DNA from: Phaeosaccion multiseriatum
Taxonomy: Eukaryota; Ochrophyta, other classes
NCBI GenBank assembly: GCA_965112735.1
Contig: OZ218957.1
Location: forward strand, 2,852,001 to 2,916,000
Length of the DNA: 64,000 nt
Direction: 5' to 3'
How positions within the stretch are numbered: position 1 is the stretch's first letter; each line of letters begins with the position of its first letter. Positions 41,553 through 54,374 of the stretch are shown here, in pieces. Below the pieces are notes generated by a model. The model was not told where the DNA came from. It ran no database searches and was given only the letters and a program-made list of their open reading frames with translations. Position numbers and translations under genes: made by a program.

Positions 41553-44139
41553 TCACCACTCCCTGAGGTCGCTGAGCCTGGGGTCCTCTGCGAGCCTGGA
41601 GTCCATCTCTGCGTACTTCTTGAGAGCACTCTCCTCGTGCTGCACAAGGCGCTGCTCGAGGATTTGGATGCGGAACATGGCCTCCGAGCAGAACTGCTCG
41701 AATTCCTCCTCCGCCATGGCATCTGTGAGTTGTGTGTGTGTGTGTGTGTTTGAGTGCGTGTACGTGTTCATCAGTTGTGAGTTGTGATGGGTGTGAGGGA
41801 GTACAGTCCAACAAGGGGTGGCAAAGGACGGAGAACAACACCAAGCCTTTCCTCCTCCTCCTCCTCCTCCTCCTCCTCCTCCTCCTCCTCCTCCTCCTCC
41901 TCCTCCTCCTCCTCCTCCTCCTTCAACCCACCGTTGTCTCTCTGGTTCCTCTGGAAGGCCGCTTGCTTCTTGGAGAGCATAGCGTTCTCCTCGTTGAGGC
42001 GAGCGTTGATGATGTTGGCACGCTCGAGAAGCCTGTCCTTCAGCGCCTGTTGGTGATACAAGATACAAGGCAGAGAGAGGACACATCACCCACACGTAGG
42101 AAGGTGTGGGAGAGGGGTGAGCGCGCATAACTCTCAGTCGTTTGGTCCCCCTCCTCCCCCCCTGTGTGTGCCCTTCTGCCCCTCTGTCCGTCTTCTCCAC
42201 CCCATCCATATACCTCTACATAAGCCTACACATGGATCGATTCTACTTGCCAGAGGCCAGACCCCCCCCCCCAAACGAGGCGAGAGGGGCACCCTGACTA
42301 AACAATCATACCTTGAGGCATCCGTCCCGGGCCCTCTGCGCCGCCTCCTTTGACATATTCTTGGCGTCGGGCACGTGTGATAAGAAGGGGGTGAGGTAGT
42401 CCACTTGGTTATGAGCGACGTCTGCTGCCATTTCATCTGCTGCCATCGCCTTGGCTTCTCGCCCCTCGGAGCGGGCCAGGGAGGCGGTTTGGTAGATGGG
42501 CAGGCAGATGGCGACGTTCATGTCCTCACTGAGGCGGATGCCCAACGTCTCCAGCATCTCCATGTGGATGTGTCGGGCCTGAAGGGGTGGAGGTTGGGGT
42601 GAGGGAAGACGGTGAGGAGGAAGGTGAGGAGCCCGTCGAAGGAGGGTGAGATTTCAATTCAGTTCATTCGACGGGCGCAACCAATACTTATCAATCGCGG
42701 GAATGGGAGGGGGGTGGACCTATCAGGCCGAAATTTGAAGTGGAAACGCTGTGCTGCTGCTGTGTGATTTGCTGGATATATATATATATATACATATATA
42801 TGCGCACCTCAGTGAAGCAGTCCTTCTCTGACAGCACGACTTGCTGCAAAGTCTCCTCGTCGCCGGAGCTGCCCGTTGTGGACCTTTGTTGTCATGTGGC
42901 GCCATTCGGTGGGGGGGGAGGGGGGGGGAAGGGGAGGTTTGAGGGGTAGACCTTACGGGCAAAGGAAGTTTGTAGGGGTGAAAGTAAAAAGGGGCCGGGT
43001 GGGACATGCCCGAGACTTTCTACCCACGCACCCACCCATCCACCTACCCACCCACCCACCCACCCACCACCCACCCACATGCCCACCCACCCACCCACCC
43101 ACCCCCACCCACGCACGCACCCACGCACCCCACCTCATGACTAACTCACCCATTGCTATCCCCTCCCTGCACTGAGCTGCCCCCCCCCCCTCCCCCTCCT
43201 CCGGGAGCCATGGCGGCGCCCTGCCCTGCCGATGAGTCCTTGTAGTGCGTTCTGTGTCCCCTTGTTGTGGAGTCGTCGTCGTAGTGATGGAGCGTGCGGA
43301 CACGTCCTTCCGACACGTAGTACGTGCGCTTGGCAATGTCGGCTGTGGTTGTTGAGGGTGAGGGGTGTCAGGACAGGGGGGAGTGGGGGCTGTCAGGACA
43401 CGCAGTTCAAATGTCACCAAAAGCATGCCGCACGCACGCACGGACGCACGCATACACGCACACACGCTCACGAACACACACACGCACACACGCACACGCA
43501 CGCACACGCACGCACCGTCGGCCTTCTTGGAGGGGTCTCTCTGGAACTTCTGAGTCATCTTGTAGATAATAAGGTTGCTGTTGCCTGCCCCATCCGCCCC
43601 TCCTCCCAACCCTCCGCCCCCCGGCAGCAGTCCTCCTCCTCCTGCCCCCGAGCTTCCAGAGCCCGCGGCCCCCTCCCCTGCCTGGCTGCTGCTGCCCCCC
43701 GCCCCCCCAGAAACGCTGCCTCCCCTCCCTCCTCCTCCTCCTCCTCCTCCTCCTCCGCCGCCGTCCTTGACGCGATGGCTCCCTGGTAAGAGGTAGGTGT
43801 GGCTGATGCCCGCGGCTGTGGCCTCTGCTTGCGTCATGACGTTGACGCTGCGGTACACAAGCTTGTCGGGGCGGCCTGAGAATGTCTCCACAATCTTTCC
43901 GTTTGTGTGTGTGTGCGTGCGTGTGTGTGTGCGTGCGTGTGTGTGTGCGTGCGTGTGTATGTGTGTGTGTGCGTGTGTGTGTGCGTGTGTGTGTGGGTGT
44001 GTGTGTGCGTGTGTGTGTGCGTGTGTGTGTGTGCGTGTGTGTGTGTGTGTGCGTTTGTGCGTGCGCGTACGCATGGTGCGTGTGGTATGTATGTATGTGT
44101 GTTGTGTGTATGTGAGGTGTGTGTGTGTATGTGAGGTGT

Positions 44140-44174
<35 letters not shown>

Positions 44175-45472
44175 TGTGTGTGTGTGTGTGTGTGTGAGTG
44201 GGTGTGTGAGTGGGTGTGTGTGTGTGAGTGGGTGGGTGTGTGTGGGGGGAGGGGGGCGTTGCCGGTCGATGCGGCGGCGTAGTGATGGTGGAGAGAAGGA
44301 AGATTAGAGTAGACTGCTTGGGGAAGCCTGTAGTATGCGCAATAAGTCAGCGAATCACAGCGATTGTACCACCACCTCACGCACCTTCTTGCCCAGCTCC
44401 TCCACACGGGTTTCCAGACGGTCCAAGCGAGCATCGACGTAAATCTCCATCTCTCTCCTACGGTGGATGGAGGGATGGATGGATGGGTGGATGGATGAGT
44501 GGGTGGGTGGATGGATGGATGGGTGGATAAACAGTCGGAGACGCCGTGAGGAAGTGAAAGAAGGTTGGACCATTTGGAGGCAGCATCATTGTAGAAACAT
44601 AGCCCCAGTCACTGCCTTTCAGTGCCTTCCACTGCCTTCCACTGCCTTCCACTGCCTTCCTCTGCCTCCCTCCCTCACCTCCGGCCGCTCCACTCGACCA
44701 TCTGCTTGAGCCCCCCCGGCCTGCCCGGCAAGTACGCCTCGAACACCTTGCCCAGCAGGGGGTAGCGGATGCGTTTGATGAGCTTGTCCTTGCGGTGCAC
44801 GAACACGTCCCGCACCTGTGTTGGTGGTACAGCACAGTAAGTCAATAAGTCAATAAGTACATAAGCTAAGTCAGTAAGCTGAAGCTTTGACTGGCGGTGC
44901 ACAAACACAAAACAAACACAAACACGAGCACAAGCACGAGCACAAGCCACTCGATGCAAAGACAAAACACTCACCTCCTTGGCGATGGTGCGATTCGCAT
45001 CCTTGTATAGCGTCACACGGCACGTCAGGCCCTGATTGGTGGGGGATGGCAGCGGATGGTCGTCAGGGGATGGCCGGCAGGGAGGGAGGGAGGGAGGGAT
45101 GGCAGGGGGATGACAGGGGGATGACAGGGGGATGACAGGGAGGGAGGGGCTGAGTCTTGCGGTTCTTTCAGTTTCGCTTTGGTTATCTTGCTTTGGGTGG
45201 AGTCATCTCTACATACCCCTCCTTACCTGGCTGTGACAGCTCTCGGCGAAGAGTTCAAGCTTGCTTCTCCGAAAGAGAATGACCCTTTGCCCGTCGGGAG
45301 GATAGCGCAGAGCGTACATCTCCTTACTGAGGTGAAGCTTAGACACCCACGACCGAGGCAAGTCAAGCACGTTGTCTTCCAGCATCTCCTGTAAGAGAGG
45401 AGGGGAGGGATGAGGGGAGGGTGAGAGATGGAGGAAGGAAGGAGGGGGGGGAGGGAGGACGGAAGGAAGAAA

Positions 45473-45553
<81 letters not shown>

Positions 45554-48500
45554 GAAAAAGAAGGACAGAAGCCACCCCCCCACACCACCCATCATCAACT
45601 GCAGCATACCTCCTCCTCGCCCTCGCCCTCCTCGCCCATGAGCTCAAGCCCGGCCGCGGTGAAGCCCCCGGTCCCACCCCCTCCCACTCCTCCCTCCCCC
45701 CCTGCCGATATGCCTCCGACCCCGCCCCCAGTGGCCATCAGACCGCCCACTGCTCCTCCTCCGCCCACTCCTCCTCCACCCTTGTTGGCCTCGGAGACTG
45801 CTCTGGCGAGAGGGTCTATTAAGGCGTACTCCCAAAGTCGCTCATCAAGGGTGTCGAAACTTGTGTTGGCCACGGTCTTGTCCTGAGGGAGGGGAGGGGA
45901 GGGGAGGAGGCGGAGGGGAGGGAGGGAGGGAGGGAGGGAGGGAGGGAGGGGTGGGAGGGAAGGAGGGAGGGAGGGAGAGAGTACGAGTGAGCCTAAAGTC
46001 CAGTGATCGATCGACTCATCCCCCCATCCACACACCCACACACCCACCCACCCACACACACACACACACGCACACACTCACCCACCCAACCCCCCACCCA
46101 TCCATTGACTTAGCACCCAACCCCTACCACACACACACACACACACACCGTCTGCATGTTGGCCCAGAAGTTATCGGCGTTGAAGACCCCCTCCACACTG
46201 AGGTATGGGGACTCGTCCACCGGATACGTCCTTCCTGTCGAGGCCTCGACAAACAGTGTCGAGGTGACACCCATGGCGCCGCCCCTCACCAGGACCCAAC
46301 AGTGCAGCCACGGCTGACGGTCAGCCACACTCACACTCGTGCTACCGCTACCACTACGGCCACGGCCAATACCACTGCTGCCCTCCTCATGGCCCTCATA
46401 GTCAGAGTAGTCTGAGTCATCCTCATCATCCATTGCCCCTCCTCCTCCTGCCCTTCGGCTGCTGCTCCTCCCTCCCTCCTTGGTTTCGTCTCCGGCGAGC
46501 TGACCCCGCCCCCCCTTCTTACCCTTGCCCTTGCCCTTGTCTCTCTTGGTCGGATTCATCTTGTCCCCTCCTTCTCCACCCTCCGGCTTCCTCCTCCTCG
46601 TCAGCTCGTCCTCGTCCTCGTCGCTCTCCCACGCCCCCTTGTCGTCCGCCTCGCTCTCCAAGCGCTTCTTCTCTTGATTCAGCAAAAACTGACTCACGGG
46701 CACCCCGCGAGGCTTCACCGTATAAGGCTTGCATTCCTCTTCGTCCTCCAGCACCCCCCCTCCCGCTCCTCCTCCCCTCCCCTTGCCCCCCCCCCCTGCG
46801 GCACCACCCCCGCCCCCTTCATCCCCTCTCCCCCCTCCCACCGAACCCTCAGCTTCATCCTCCTCTTCGTCTGCGGCGGCGTCTCCGTCCTCCCCTGGGG
46901 CCCCGTCGCCCTCTCCGTCCCCCCCCGGGCCGCCGCCGCCTGCCTTCTCCTCCCCGTCAGCACCTTCGCTTTCCTTCCCCTCCTCCTTCGCCCCTCCTTC
47001 TCCTTCCTCCCCCTTGCCCTCCTTGTCGCCCCCCCCTTCCGCACCCCCCTCCCCCTCTCCCTGACCGTTCTCTTCATCACCCCCCTTGGCCTGCGCTGCG
47101 CTGCTGCTGTCGTCGCCATTTAGTGCCATCGCCCCTCCCCCTGCTCCCCCGTCCCCTCCTGAGCCTCCCTTCTTACCCTCCCCCCCTGCTCCTCCTCCTC
47201 CCCTCCCCTCCTTTCCCTCTGCCTTCCCCGGTGGGTGAATGGCGGGGGGCGCAATGCCGATGCCGTTCTCGTGGGGCATAACTCCATCTGCAGGCATACC
47301 GGTACTCTGCAGCAGCCATAGACCCACGGAACAAGTTGCACAGAGCCACAGAAAAAGAACAAGAGAGAGAGAGAGCCACAGAGTACAGAAAGGAAGCAAG
47401 GACAGAATGATATAGAGCTCAGAGAACAGCGAAGACAGAGCAAGGATAGAGCCACGGAGCAAAAACAAGAGAACCAGACAAGGGTTCTAAAAATAAACTG
47501 AAGCTGAAAGTGCCCACACTCCATACTCCACTCTCCTCTCTCCTCTCTCCTCTCTCCTCTCTCTTCACTGCACTCACCTCAAGATACGGGCAGGTGCTTT
47601 TGGTCTGGTCTCTGAGAGCGATCCAAGCAGGGGCCTTGCCATACACCACGTAGGCGTCGTAGCCGGCCCCAAGCAGCAGAGAGCAGAGCACGGTGCTGAA
47701 GTCGAAGCAGTCTCCGAGGGTCCATTCAAGCACCTGTTTGTTGGTTGGTTGGGTGAGTGGAAGGGAGGGGTGGGTGGGTGGGTGGGGGTTCGGTTGGTTT
47801 AGTTGAAAGGCGTCGAGCGAAGAATCCACTAGCATCAATCACCTACCCCACCCTACGCTACCTTACCCCACCTTACCCTACCTTCCCCTACCTTACCCTA
47901 CCTCACCCTACCTTACCCTACCTTACCCTACCTTACCCTACCTTACCCTACCTTACCCTACCTTACCCTACCTTACCCTACCTTACCCTACCTTACCCTA
48001 CCCTGCTCTCTACCCTACCCTGTACCTGACTGGGGCTGGGCAGCACGGCGGGCACCTCCTTGGGATGCTCAAGGGGCTCGTAGCGGAGGAAGTTGGCCAC
48101 GAAGGACGCGCATTCGTGGAGGTCGTAGATGGCGCGGAAGGGCAGGAGCGTGGGGCGGAGCGTGGTACACACAAATTTCGGCACGCCGTACTCGTTGGGG
48201 AAGGTCAGCAGGAGGCGTCTTTAGGTGTTGGGTAGGGGGATGATGGGTGGGGGGTGGGGGTGGGCGTTGAAGGGACGGGGGGAGAGAGGGGGGGCGTGGG
48301 GGAGGGGGATAGGGTCAGCAGGAGGCGTGTCTTCATAATGGAAAGGGGCGTCCGTCTAAATTGGACGTATGCGGTGCGCAAAACGAAGTGTGGCGATGAG
48401 GCATCTCGGTGGCTCAAGCCAGTGAGTGAGTGAGTGAAATTGGGGAAGGGAGACTGGGTGAGTGTGCTTCCTCCCGACGATAACTGCTCCCTCCCGCTTA

Positions 48501-48821
48501 CCTGTTGGGGTAGAGCCCCTCGAAGGACTTCTTGAAGCCGTCGATGAACTCGAGACACACGGCCTCTTTGCTGCTGTTGCGCAGATATGACTCGGCCGGC
48601 CCCTTTTTTCCATTCGCCCCCCCTCCTCCTGCCCCGCTGCTGCTGTTACTATCGCAGCCGGCCCTCATCACGCCGGCCCCTCCTCCTCCTCCTCCTCCTC
48701 CTCCTCCCCCGCCCATAAGGCCAAGGCTGTCTTGCCTCTCCTGCCGGAGCGCCTTGACGCGCTCTGCCTTGGTGGACCGAAGGCCTTCCCTGCTGAACAC
48801 CACGCCATCGCCGAGCAGCAT
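41553..48821 (-). CDS. DRC7: DRC7/CCDC135, nexin-dynein regulatory complex subunit
   Basis: About fifteen exons: 48821-48502, 48218-48026, 47733-47578, 47306-46149, 45882-45610, 45388-45227, 45031-44975, 44815-44679, 44457-44385, 43894-43516, 43342 to about 43170, 42883-42808, 42578-42312, 42046-41932 and 41722-41553; roughly 1240 residues. Family hallmarks in order: [14 protein letters not shown] and RYEPLEHP; the transglutaminase-like block [56 protein letters not shown]; then a C-terminal coiled coil ([39 protein letters not shown]). DRC7 helps build the linker that regulates dynein arms in motile cilia. The transglutaminase-like fold in the family is usually considered inactive. Exon 4 inserts about 250 residues of Gly/Glu/Asp-rich sequence absent from animal homologues. 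The exon 11 donor could not be resolved. Confidence 0.88.
41850..41926. repeat. (CTC)n intronic microsatellite
   Basis: About 25 CTC/TCC triplets in the last DRC7 intron. On the sense strand it is a GGA run starting a few bases after the 5' splice site. Confidence 0.9.
43020..43125. repeat. (CCCA)n repeat
   Basis: CCCA/CCCACC tetranucleotide tract in a DRC7 intron. On the sense strand it is TGGG-rich, near the 5' end of the intron after exon 11. Confidence 0.8.
43903..44250. repeat. Long (GT)n/(CA)n microsatellite
   Basis: About 350 bases of GT dinucleotides with GC and GA interruptions in the DRC7 intron between exons 9 and 10. On the sense strand it is CA and runs right up to the 3' splice site at 43894. 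Confidence 0.95.
44461..44527. repeat. (GGAT)n microsatellite
   Basis: GGAT/GGGT tetranucleotide run, directly beside the DRC7 3' splice site at 44457. On the sense strand it reads ATCC. Confidence 0.85.
45470..45553. repeat. (GAAA)n microsatellite
   Basis: About 20 GAAA units in a DRC7 intron. On the sense strand they read TTTC and form part of a pyrimidine tract leading to the acceptor at 45388. Confidence 0.95.
47846..48003. repeat. Decanucleotide ACCCTACCTT array
   Basis: About fifteen copies of a 10-bp unit ACCCTACCTT, with early copies diverged, in DRC7 intron 2. On the sense strand it reads AAGGTAGGGT and begins about 20 bases after the 5' splice site at 48025. Each unit contains GGTAGG, a donor-like word. 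It resembles telomere-like CCCTA sequence superficially but the unit differs and the location is intronic. Confidence 0.9.
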
Positions 48822-49790
48822 GGTCCGTCACGTCGGCTCGGCAGCTTCTTTTACTTGTTGTCCTCCTTCTCCTCCTCCTTCTGCTCCTCCTTTGGGGTCT
48901 CTCGTCCCTTTCCTTCTGTTTTTCTTCTCCCTCTTAACCTCTTGGTGCTCCGTTCCACCCCAATGTAACGTTTAAAAAGTTTTAGGTTTCAATTAGGTAG
49001 ACTTGGATCCACGACAGATGCATTCAGTATCAAGATAAAGGATCACAGTCCTTTGACGGACCACTCTTCGTGCAAAGGTATTGCGGGAAGGTTGTGTGCT
49101 CTACGTGTCTTCCTTTTGCGCGAGCGGGAGTGCGAATGGCTATTTTTCATCTATTCTTATCCTTCTTCCCCCCTTTCTCCCTCTCCTCCTTCTCTCTCCT
49201 ATAGAGTAGAGTGTCCCTCTCTGGCCTTTCTCTTGTCCTTGATGTCTCTTTACTGACCCTTTGGTGTGCTTGGAACTTCCGGTTACAGCTCCCATCGCCT
49301 GCCCTTTGTCGGCCTGTTACTGACTACCTTCGCTGTCGATCCGCACTCCCCTCCTTTCGCCCTAAATTTATCGCTGTCGTGTAGAGTCATATAGCCGCTT
49401 GTGCGCAGGAGGGTTGACTCGTCTTAGGACAAAGCGACAACCCACGCGCACCCTCTGCTCGCCTGAGGAGACAGAGCGCTCGAAAGGAAAGAGGAAGCAC
49501 CAGATCAGCAGTTGGTGATACAGCAGCACCAGGTGGACTCGGAGGGGAAGCAGAGGGTGTACGTAGGTTTGTGCGTCCTAAAACTGCCTGGCCCCGGCTG
49601 TAGCTCTCTTTCAGAGCTTTCAGAGGGAGGACTGAGGCCTGAGGACGTCAAAGGAGGCCCGAGGACTCCTAAACTCGCACTCCTTCTCCTTCCCTCCGAT
49701 CCCTCGACTTACAGAGGACTGCCAGAGTAGAAAAAGAAGAAAAGACAGAAAAGATAGAGGGGGGGGGCTCCTGAACGGCGTTAGTCACAG
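48822..49790. other. Divergent spacer between DRC7 and VAC14
   Basis: About 0.97 kb between the DRC7 start (minus) and the VAC14 start (plus). No convincing ORF. Both promoters must lie here. A 25-base piece near 49508-49532 (CAGTTGGTGATACAGCAGCA) matches the repeated QLVIQQQ-coding DNA of the kinesin gene near 33361-33380, probably by chance or as a small copied segment. Confidence 0.45.
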
Positions 49791-52700
49791 ATGTCGTACC
49801 AGGACGACATGTTGAGCGGGGCAAACGCTCCCGCAGAGTCCCCCTTGGCCCCAGCCATCCTTCGAGGCCTTGGGGACAGGTCCTATGACAAGAGGAAGAA
49901 CGCCGCGCTGGAGGTGGAGACACTCATCAAGTGAGTGAGGGGAGGAGAGGGGAGGAGAGGGGAGGGGAGGGTGGGAGTGAGGCAAAGGGGGGGGGGAGGG
50001 GAGGCAGGGGGGAGGGGAGGGGAGGGGAGGGGAAGGGAGGGAGAGAGGAAGGCGAGAACCCTTGTCAGCACCCTCTTACAGCTTGCATATACCACGTGCT
50101 TGCATGCACCATATACATACGAAAGGGCGAGAGGTGGAGCAGGCCCTGTGGGCTGTGGGGGGGCGAATCATGATTGTCACACTCCCCTGCCGCACTGTAC
50201 GGTGGATCGTCGCTGACGCCTCTCTCTCTCTCTCTCTGACTGTGTGATGAACTACTTCTGCATCTTCTCTGTGCTTGCGTGCCAACTGTGACTGCCCTGC
50301 CATCTACTGCCATTGCCCTCTCCGCCTCAGAGCCACACACGCCTCTGGGGACACAGATCGGATATGCTCCATCATCGCCCTCCTGGGGCAAGTAAGTCAA
50401 CGGAAGCTCCCCCCTCTGCCCTCCTTTACGGCGCATCTACGCCCAACACTAGTTGTGCCTATTTCATACACACACACGCACGCACAACACAGCACACACA
50501 CACACATACACGCAACACGAAGACAGCATGCGCTCTACGGACCCACCCATCCCCTCCCTCCCCCCCCTCCTCCCTCCTTCCTTCCTTCCTCCCTTCCTCC
50601 CTCCCTCTCTCCCTCCCTCCTTCCCTCCTTCCTTCCTTCCTTCCTTGCTCCCTCCCTCTTACCCTCCCTCCCTCCCTCCCTCCCTCCCTCCCTTCATCTT
50701 TCCTCCTTCATTCCCTCCCCCCCTCCTTCCCTCCTTCCTCCCTCCCTCCCTCCCTCCTTCCTTCCTTCCTTCCTTCCTCCCTCCCTCTTACCCTCCCCCC
50801 CTCCTTCCCTCCCTCCCCCCCTCCTTCCTGCCTCCCCATTTCCTTCCCTCCCTCTCCCCTCAGGACTTTGCTACTTCTACCAACGCCAATCACCGCAAGG
50901 GCGGGCTCATCGGACTTGCAGCCACCGCCATCGGACTGATGGGGCACGCCAGGTGGGGACATAAGTCAGTGATTAGTACCTGGTGTCATGGAGAGAGGGA
51001 GGGAGGGAGGGGGGATGAAAACACAGACTACTCGTTGAACGGCTATCACTGAACTTACGATTACTTACTGACTTACTGTGTATATATACACCACGTCACA
51101 GGCTCTATCTCGACGCGCTGCTGCCGCCCGTGCTTCACTGCCTTGACGACCCGGAGTCCAGGGTTAGGTACTACGCATGCGAGTAAGTCAGTGGGCGGGT
51201 GTCTGGACAGAGGGAGGGTGTCAGGACAGGGTTAGGTACTTTCCATGCGAGTATGTCAATTGGGTGGGTGTTAGGACAAGAGGGAGGGTAGGGCTAGGTA
51301 ATAAGCATGCAAGTAAGTCAGTGAAGGAGATTGGAGGCAGGCCTACCTCCCCTCCCTCATACGGTCTCTTATCCTCAAGCAACCGTGCTCCCAACTCCTC
51401 ACTCCTCCCTCCCTTCCTCCCTCCTCTGTATCACCAACACCCACAGGAGCATGTACAACGTCGCCAAGGTGGCTCGTGGCGACATCCTGCTCTATTTTAA
51501 CCAGGCAAGGATATGATTGTCGTACCTGTCCTCGGATGGGGCGACATTGCGTATCGATATTGCGGATCGATATAGTGCAAATCGATATTGCGGATGATGA
51601 ATATTGCGAGTCGATATCGCGTATCGATTTTCCGGATCAAAGAGCGGGGTCGATGTCGCGGGTCGATGTATGTTGGTTGAGGTCCAAGCAAGTGAAGTGA
51701 AGTGAAGTGAAGTGAGGTGCTCTACTCTGAGCACATCTTCAACGTGAAAGTCCCATGAACTGAACTGAAGCTCTGCTCTGCGCTAATGCTCTTAACTGCT
51801 CTACACTAGTGCTCTACTCTTGACTGCTGTATTCTAACTGAACTGAACTGCTCTGATTCTGCGCTACTACCTGCGAGCAGATCTTCGACGGGCTGTGCAA
51901 GCTCTTCTCTGACGTGGACGTGGACGTGAAGAACGGCTCGAACCTCTTGGACAGGCTCATTAAGGACATCGTCACAGAGGTAAGCCTTTCTCTCTGTCCC
52001 TCTCTCCGTGTGTGTAAACCCCTCTCTACCCCCCCCCCACCTCATCTAGTATCTAGTATCTTCCAAAAATTCTAAACCGCTTCTCTCTTGTTTATGTCTC
52101 GAAATCTCTTGTCGATATGTCTCGAAATCTCTTTGTCGATGTGTCTATAAACCTCTCTTGTTTACGTGTTATATATAGAGCGAGAGCTTTGACGTGGAGC
52201 GCTTCATCCCGCTGCTGCAAAAGTACATCCGAAGAACCAACCCGTACATCAGGTGAGGGCGTGCACTTGAAGGGGGGGGTGTCGTTTTTGGAGACAATAA
52301 AGGCAGGAGAGCCACCTACCCACCCACCCATTCACTTCCCCTCCACAGGCAGCTGCTGGTGGGGTGGATTACGGTGTTAGACAGCGTGCCGGGTATCAAC
52401 ATGATCGATTGGTTGCCGGACTTCCTGGATGGGCTGTTCAACATGCTGAGCGACGGCAATAGGGAGATTAGGCAGGCAGCAGACAGGTAAGAGAGAGAGA
52501 TGGCAGTGGATGGTGTGGATGGCAGTGGATGGGGGTATGTGTCTTTATGTTATACGCTCCCTCCCCTGCCCTCCCTCTGCTTGCTTGCCGGCTTGCTCAT
52601 CACCCGGCCATCGGCAATCCCTCCCCATCCCTCTTCTCTTCCCTTCTCTTTTCTACTGATGCCACTACGCAATCCATCGCATGTCACTTTTCGCTCTATT

Positions 52701-54327
52701 GAACGTGCCGCACAAAAGTGTATTGGCGGAGTTCCTGCGTGAGATGAAGGGATCTTCCTTCGTGGAGTACGGCCCGATGGTCAACATCGTGGCAGGGCAG
52801 TGCAATAGCAAGGAGAGGTTTAGCAGGCTCACGGCCATAACGTGGGTACACGAGTTCATTAACTTAGGAGGGGACAGGTGAGCGAGAGAGATATGAGAGA
52901 GAGCGGGAGGGGAGGGGAGGGAGGGAGGAAGGTGTGCCTGGGAAGAGGGAGGGCACCCATTCCCCCCCGCACTACTCACCTTCACGTCAACTCACTCATT
53001 GACTCATTCACTCCTCACTCACCCCCCTACCCATCAACCTACCCGTCCCCTCACTCAACCCTCCCGCCCCCGTATCTCCGTGTGTGCGTGCGTGCGTGTG
53101 CGTCTGCGTGTGTGTGCGTGTGTGTGTGTGATTTGCGTGCGTGTGTGTGCGTGTGTGTGCGTGCGTGCGTGGTACTTAGGCTGCTGCTGTTTTACTCGGA
53201 GCTGTTGAGTGCCGTCATGCACTGTATCAGTGACAGCGACACGGAGATACGAGCAATGGCACAGCAAACCAACGTCGGTGGGTGTGGGTGGAAGGCAGTG
53301 GATGGCAGTGGATGGCAGTGGATGGCAGCGGATGGCAGTGGGGCACGGAGCCCTCACTCTCGCTTTCTCCCTCCCTTCCTCCCTCCATCCCTGTGTCCTC
53401 TCTTTCTCCTTCCTCCCTCCCCTCTCCCCGTTCTCCCTCTCTCTTGTTCTCTCTCTCACTCCCTTCTTCCCGCCCTCCCTCTCTCTCTGTCATCTCCCCC
53501 TCCCTCTACCTCTCGCCCTTTTTGTCCTGAGACCTACTGCAGCTGTTGACTTTCACTACGTTCACTACAAAGTACTCCACTCCTCTCTGTCTTGATACTT
53601 CCTGCCCATCCACTGCCATCCCCTGTCTTGGCACCCTCTCTCCTGACACCCCCTGCCCATCCTCTGCCGTCCCCACACCTCCCTTCCATCCTCACAGAGC
53701 TGCTAGAGCTGGTGACGTCGACTGCAAAGGACTTCCTCCTGTCCCCCCTGCTCAAGACGCTGACCATCGAGCTGCTCTCTCACCACGTGTCTACACGGAT
53801 GGCGGCGTTGCGCTGGCTTAACATGCTTCTAGAAAAGGTCAGCTTGCAGTATCAGTTTGCACGATCAACTTGCAGTATCAGTTTGCAGGATCAGCTGGCA
53901 GGAATATATTTGGTGGTCCTATTCATCTGCTCCCTTTCGTCCGTGTCCGCTCGCGTCCCCTCCCTCCTTACTTTGTTGCACTTCATCTTTCGTCGTATCC
54001 CCTCGGGCCAATTCCCTTGGGGAACAACAGCTGCCGTCGGACATGGGGGCCTTTATGGAGGAGCTCCTCCCTCCCCTGCTCAAGACGCTCTCCGACGACG
54101 CCGACGAGGTGGTGCTCATGAACCTGCAGGTCAGTACAGTACAGGAAGTCAGAAGTCAATGGGTCAGTACAACAAGTCAATTGGTCAGTACAGTACAAGA
54201 AGTCAGTGGGTCAGTACAATAAGGCAATGGGGGAAAGGCTAGGAAGGTCAATGGGTGGGGCAGAGGTAATAGTCGTGTAAATGTGTGTGTGTGTTTGTGC
54301 GTATTTATGGAGTGAGTAGGTGGCTGG

Positions 54328-54374
<47 letters not shown>

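Noticed and set aside
46433-47281. Plus-strand Pro/Leu-rich ORFs of up to 282 residues
   Set aside because: Antisense shadows of the Gly/Glu/Asp-rich DRC7 exon 4, which continues conserved DRC7 sequence at its 3' end.
47846-48003. Telomeric repeat or chromosome end
   Set aside because: The unit is a decamer, the tract is short and internal, and conserved DRC7 exons lie on both sides.
49508-49532. Copy of the kinesin QLVIQQQ-coding sequence
   Set aside because: Only about 20 bases match; it may be chance within CAG-rich DNA and is not enough to call a gene fragment.
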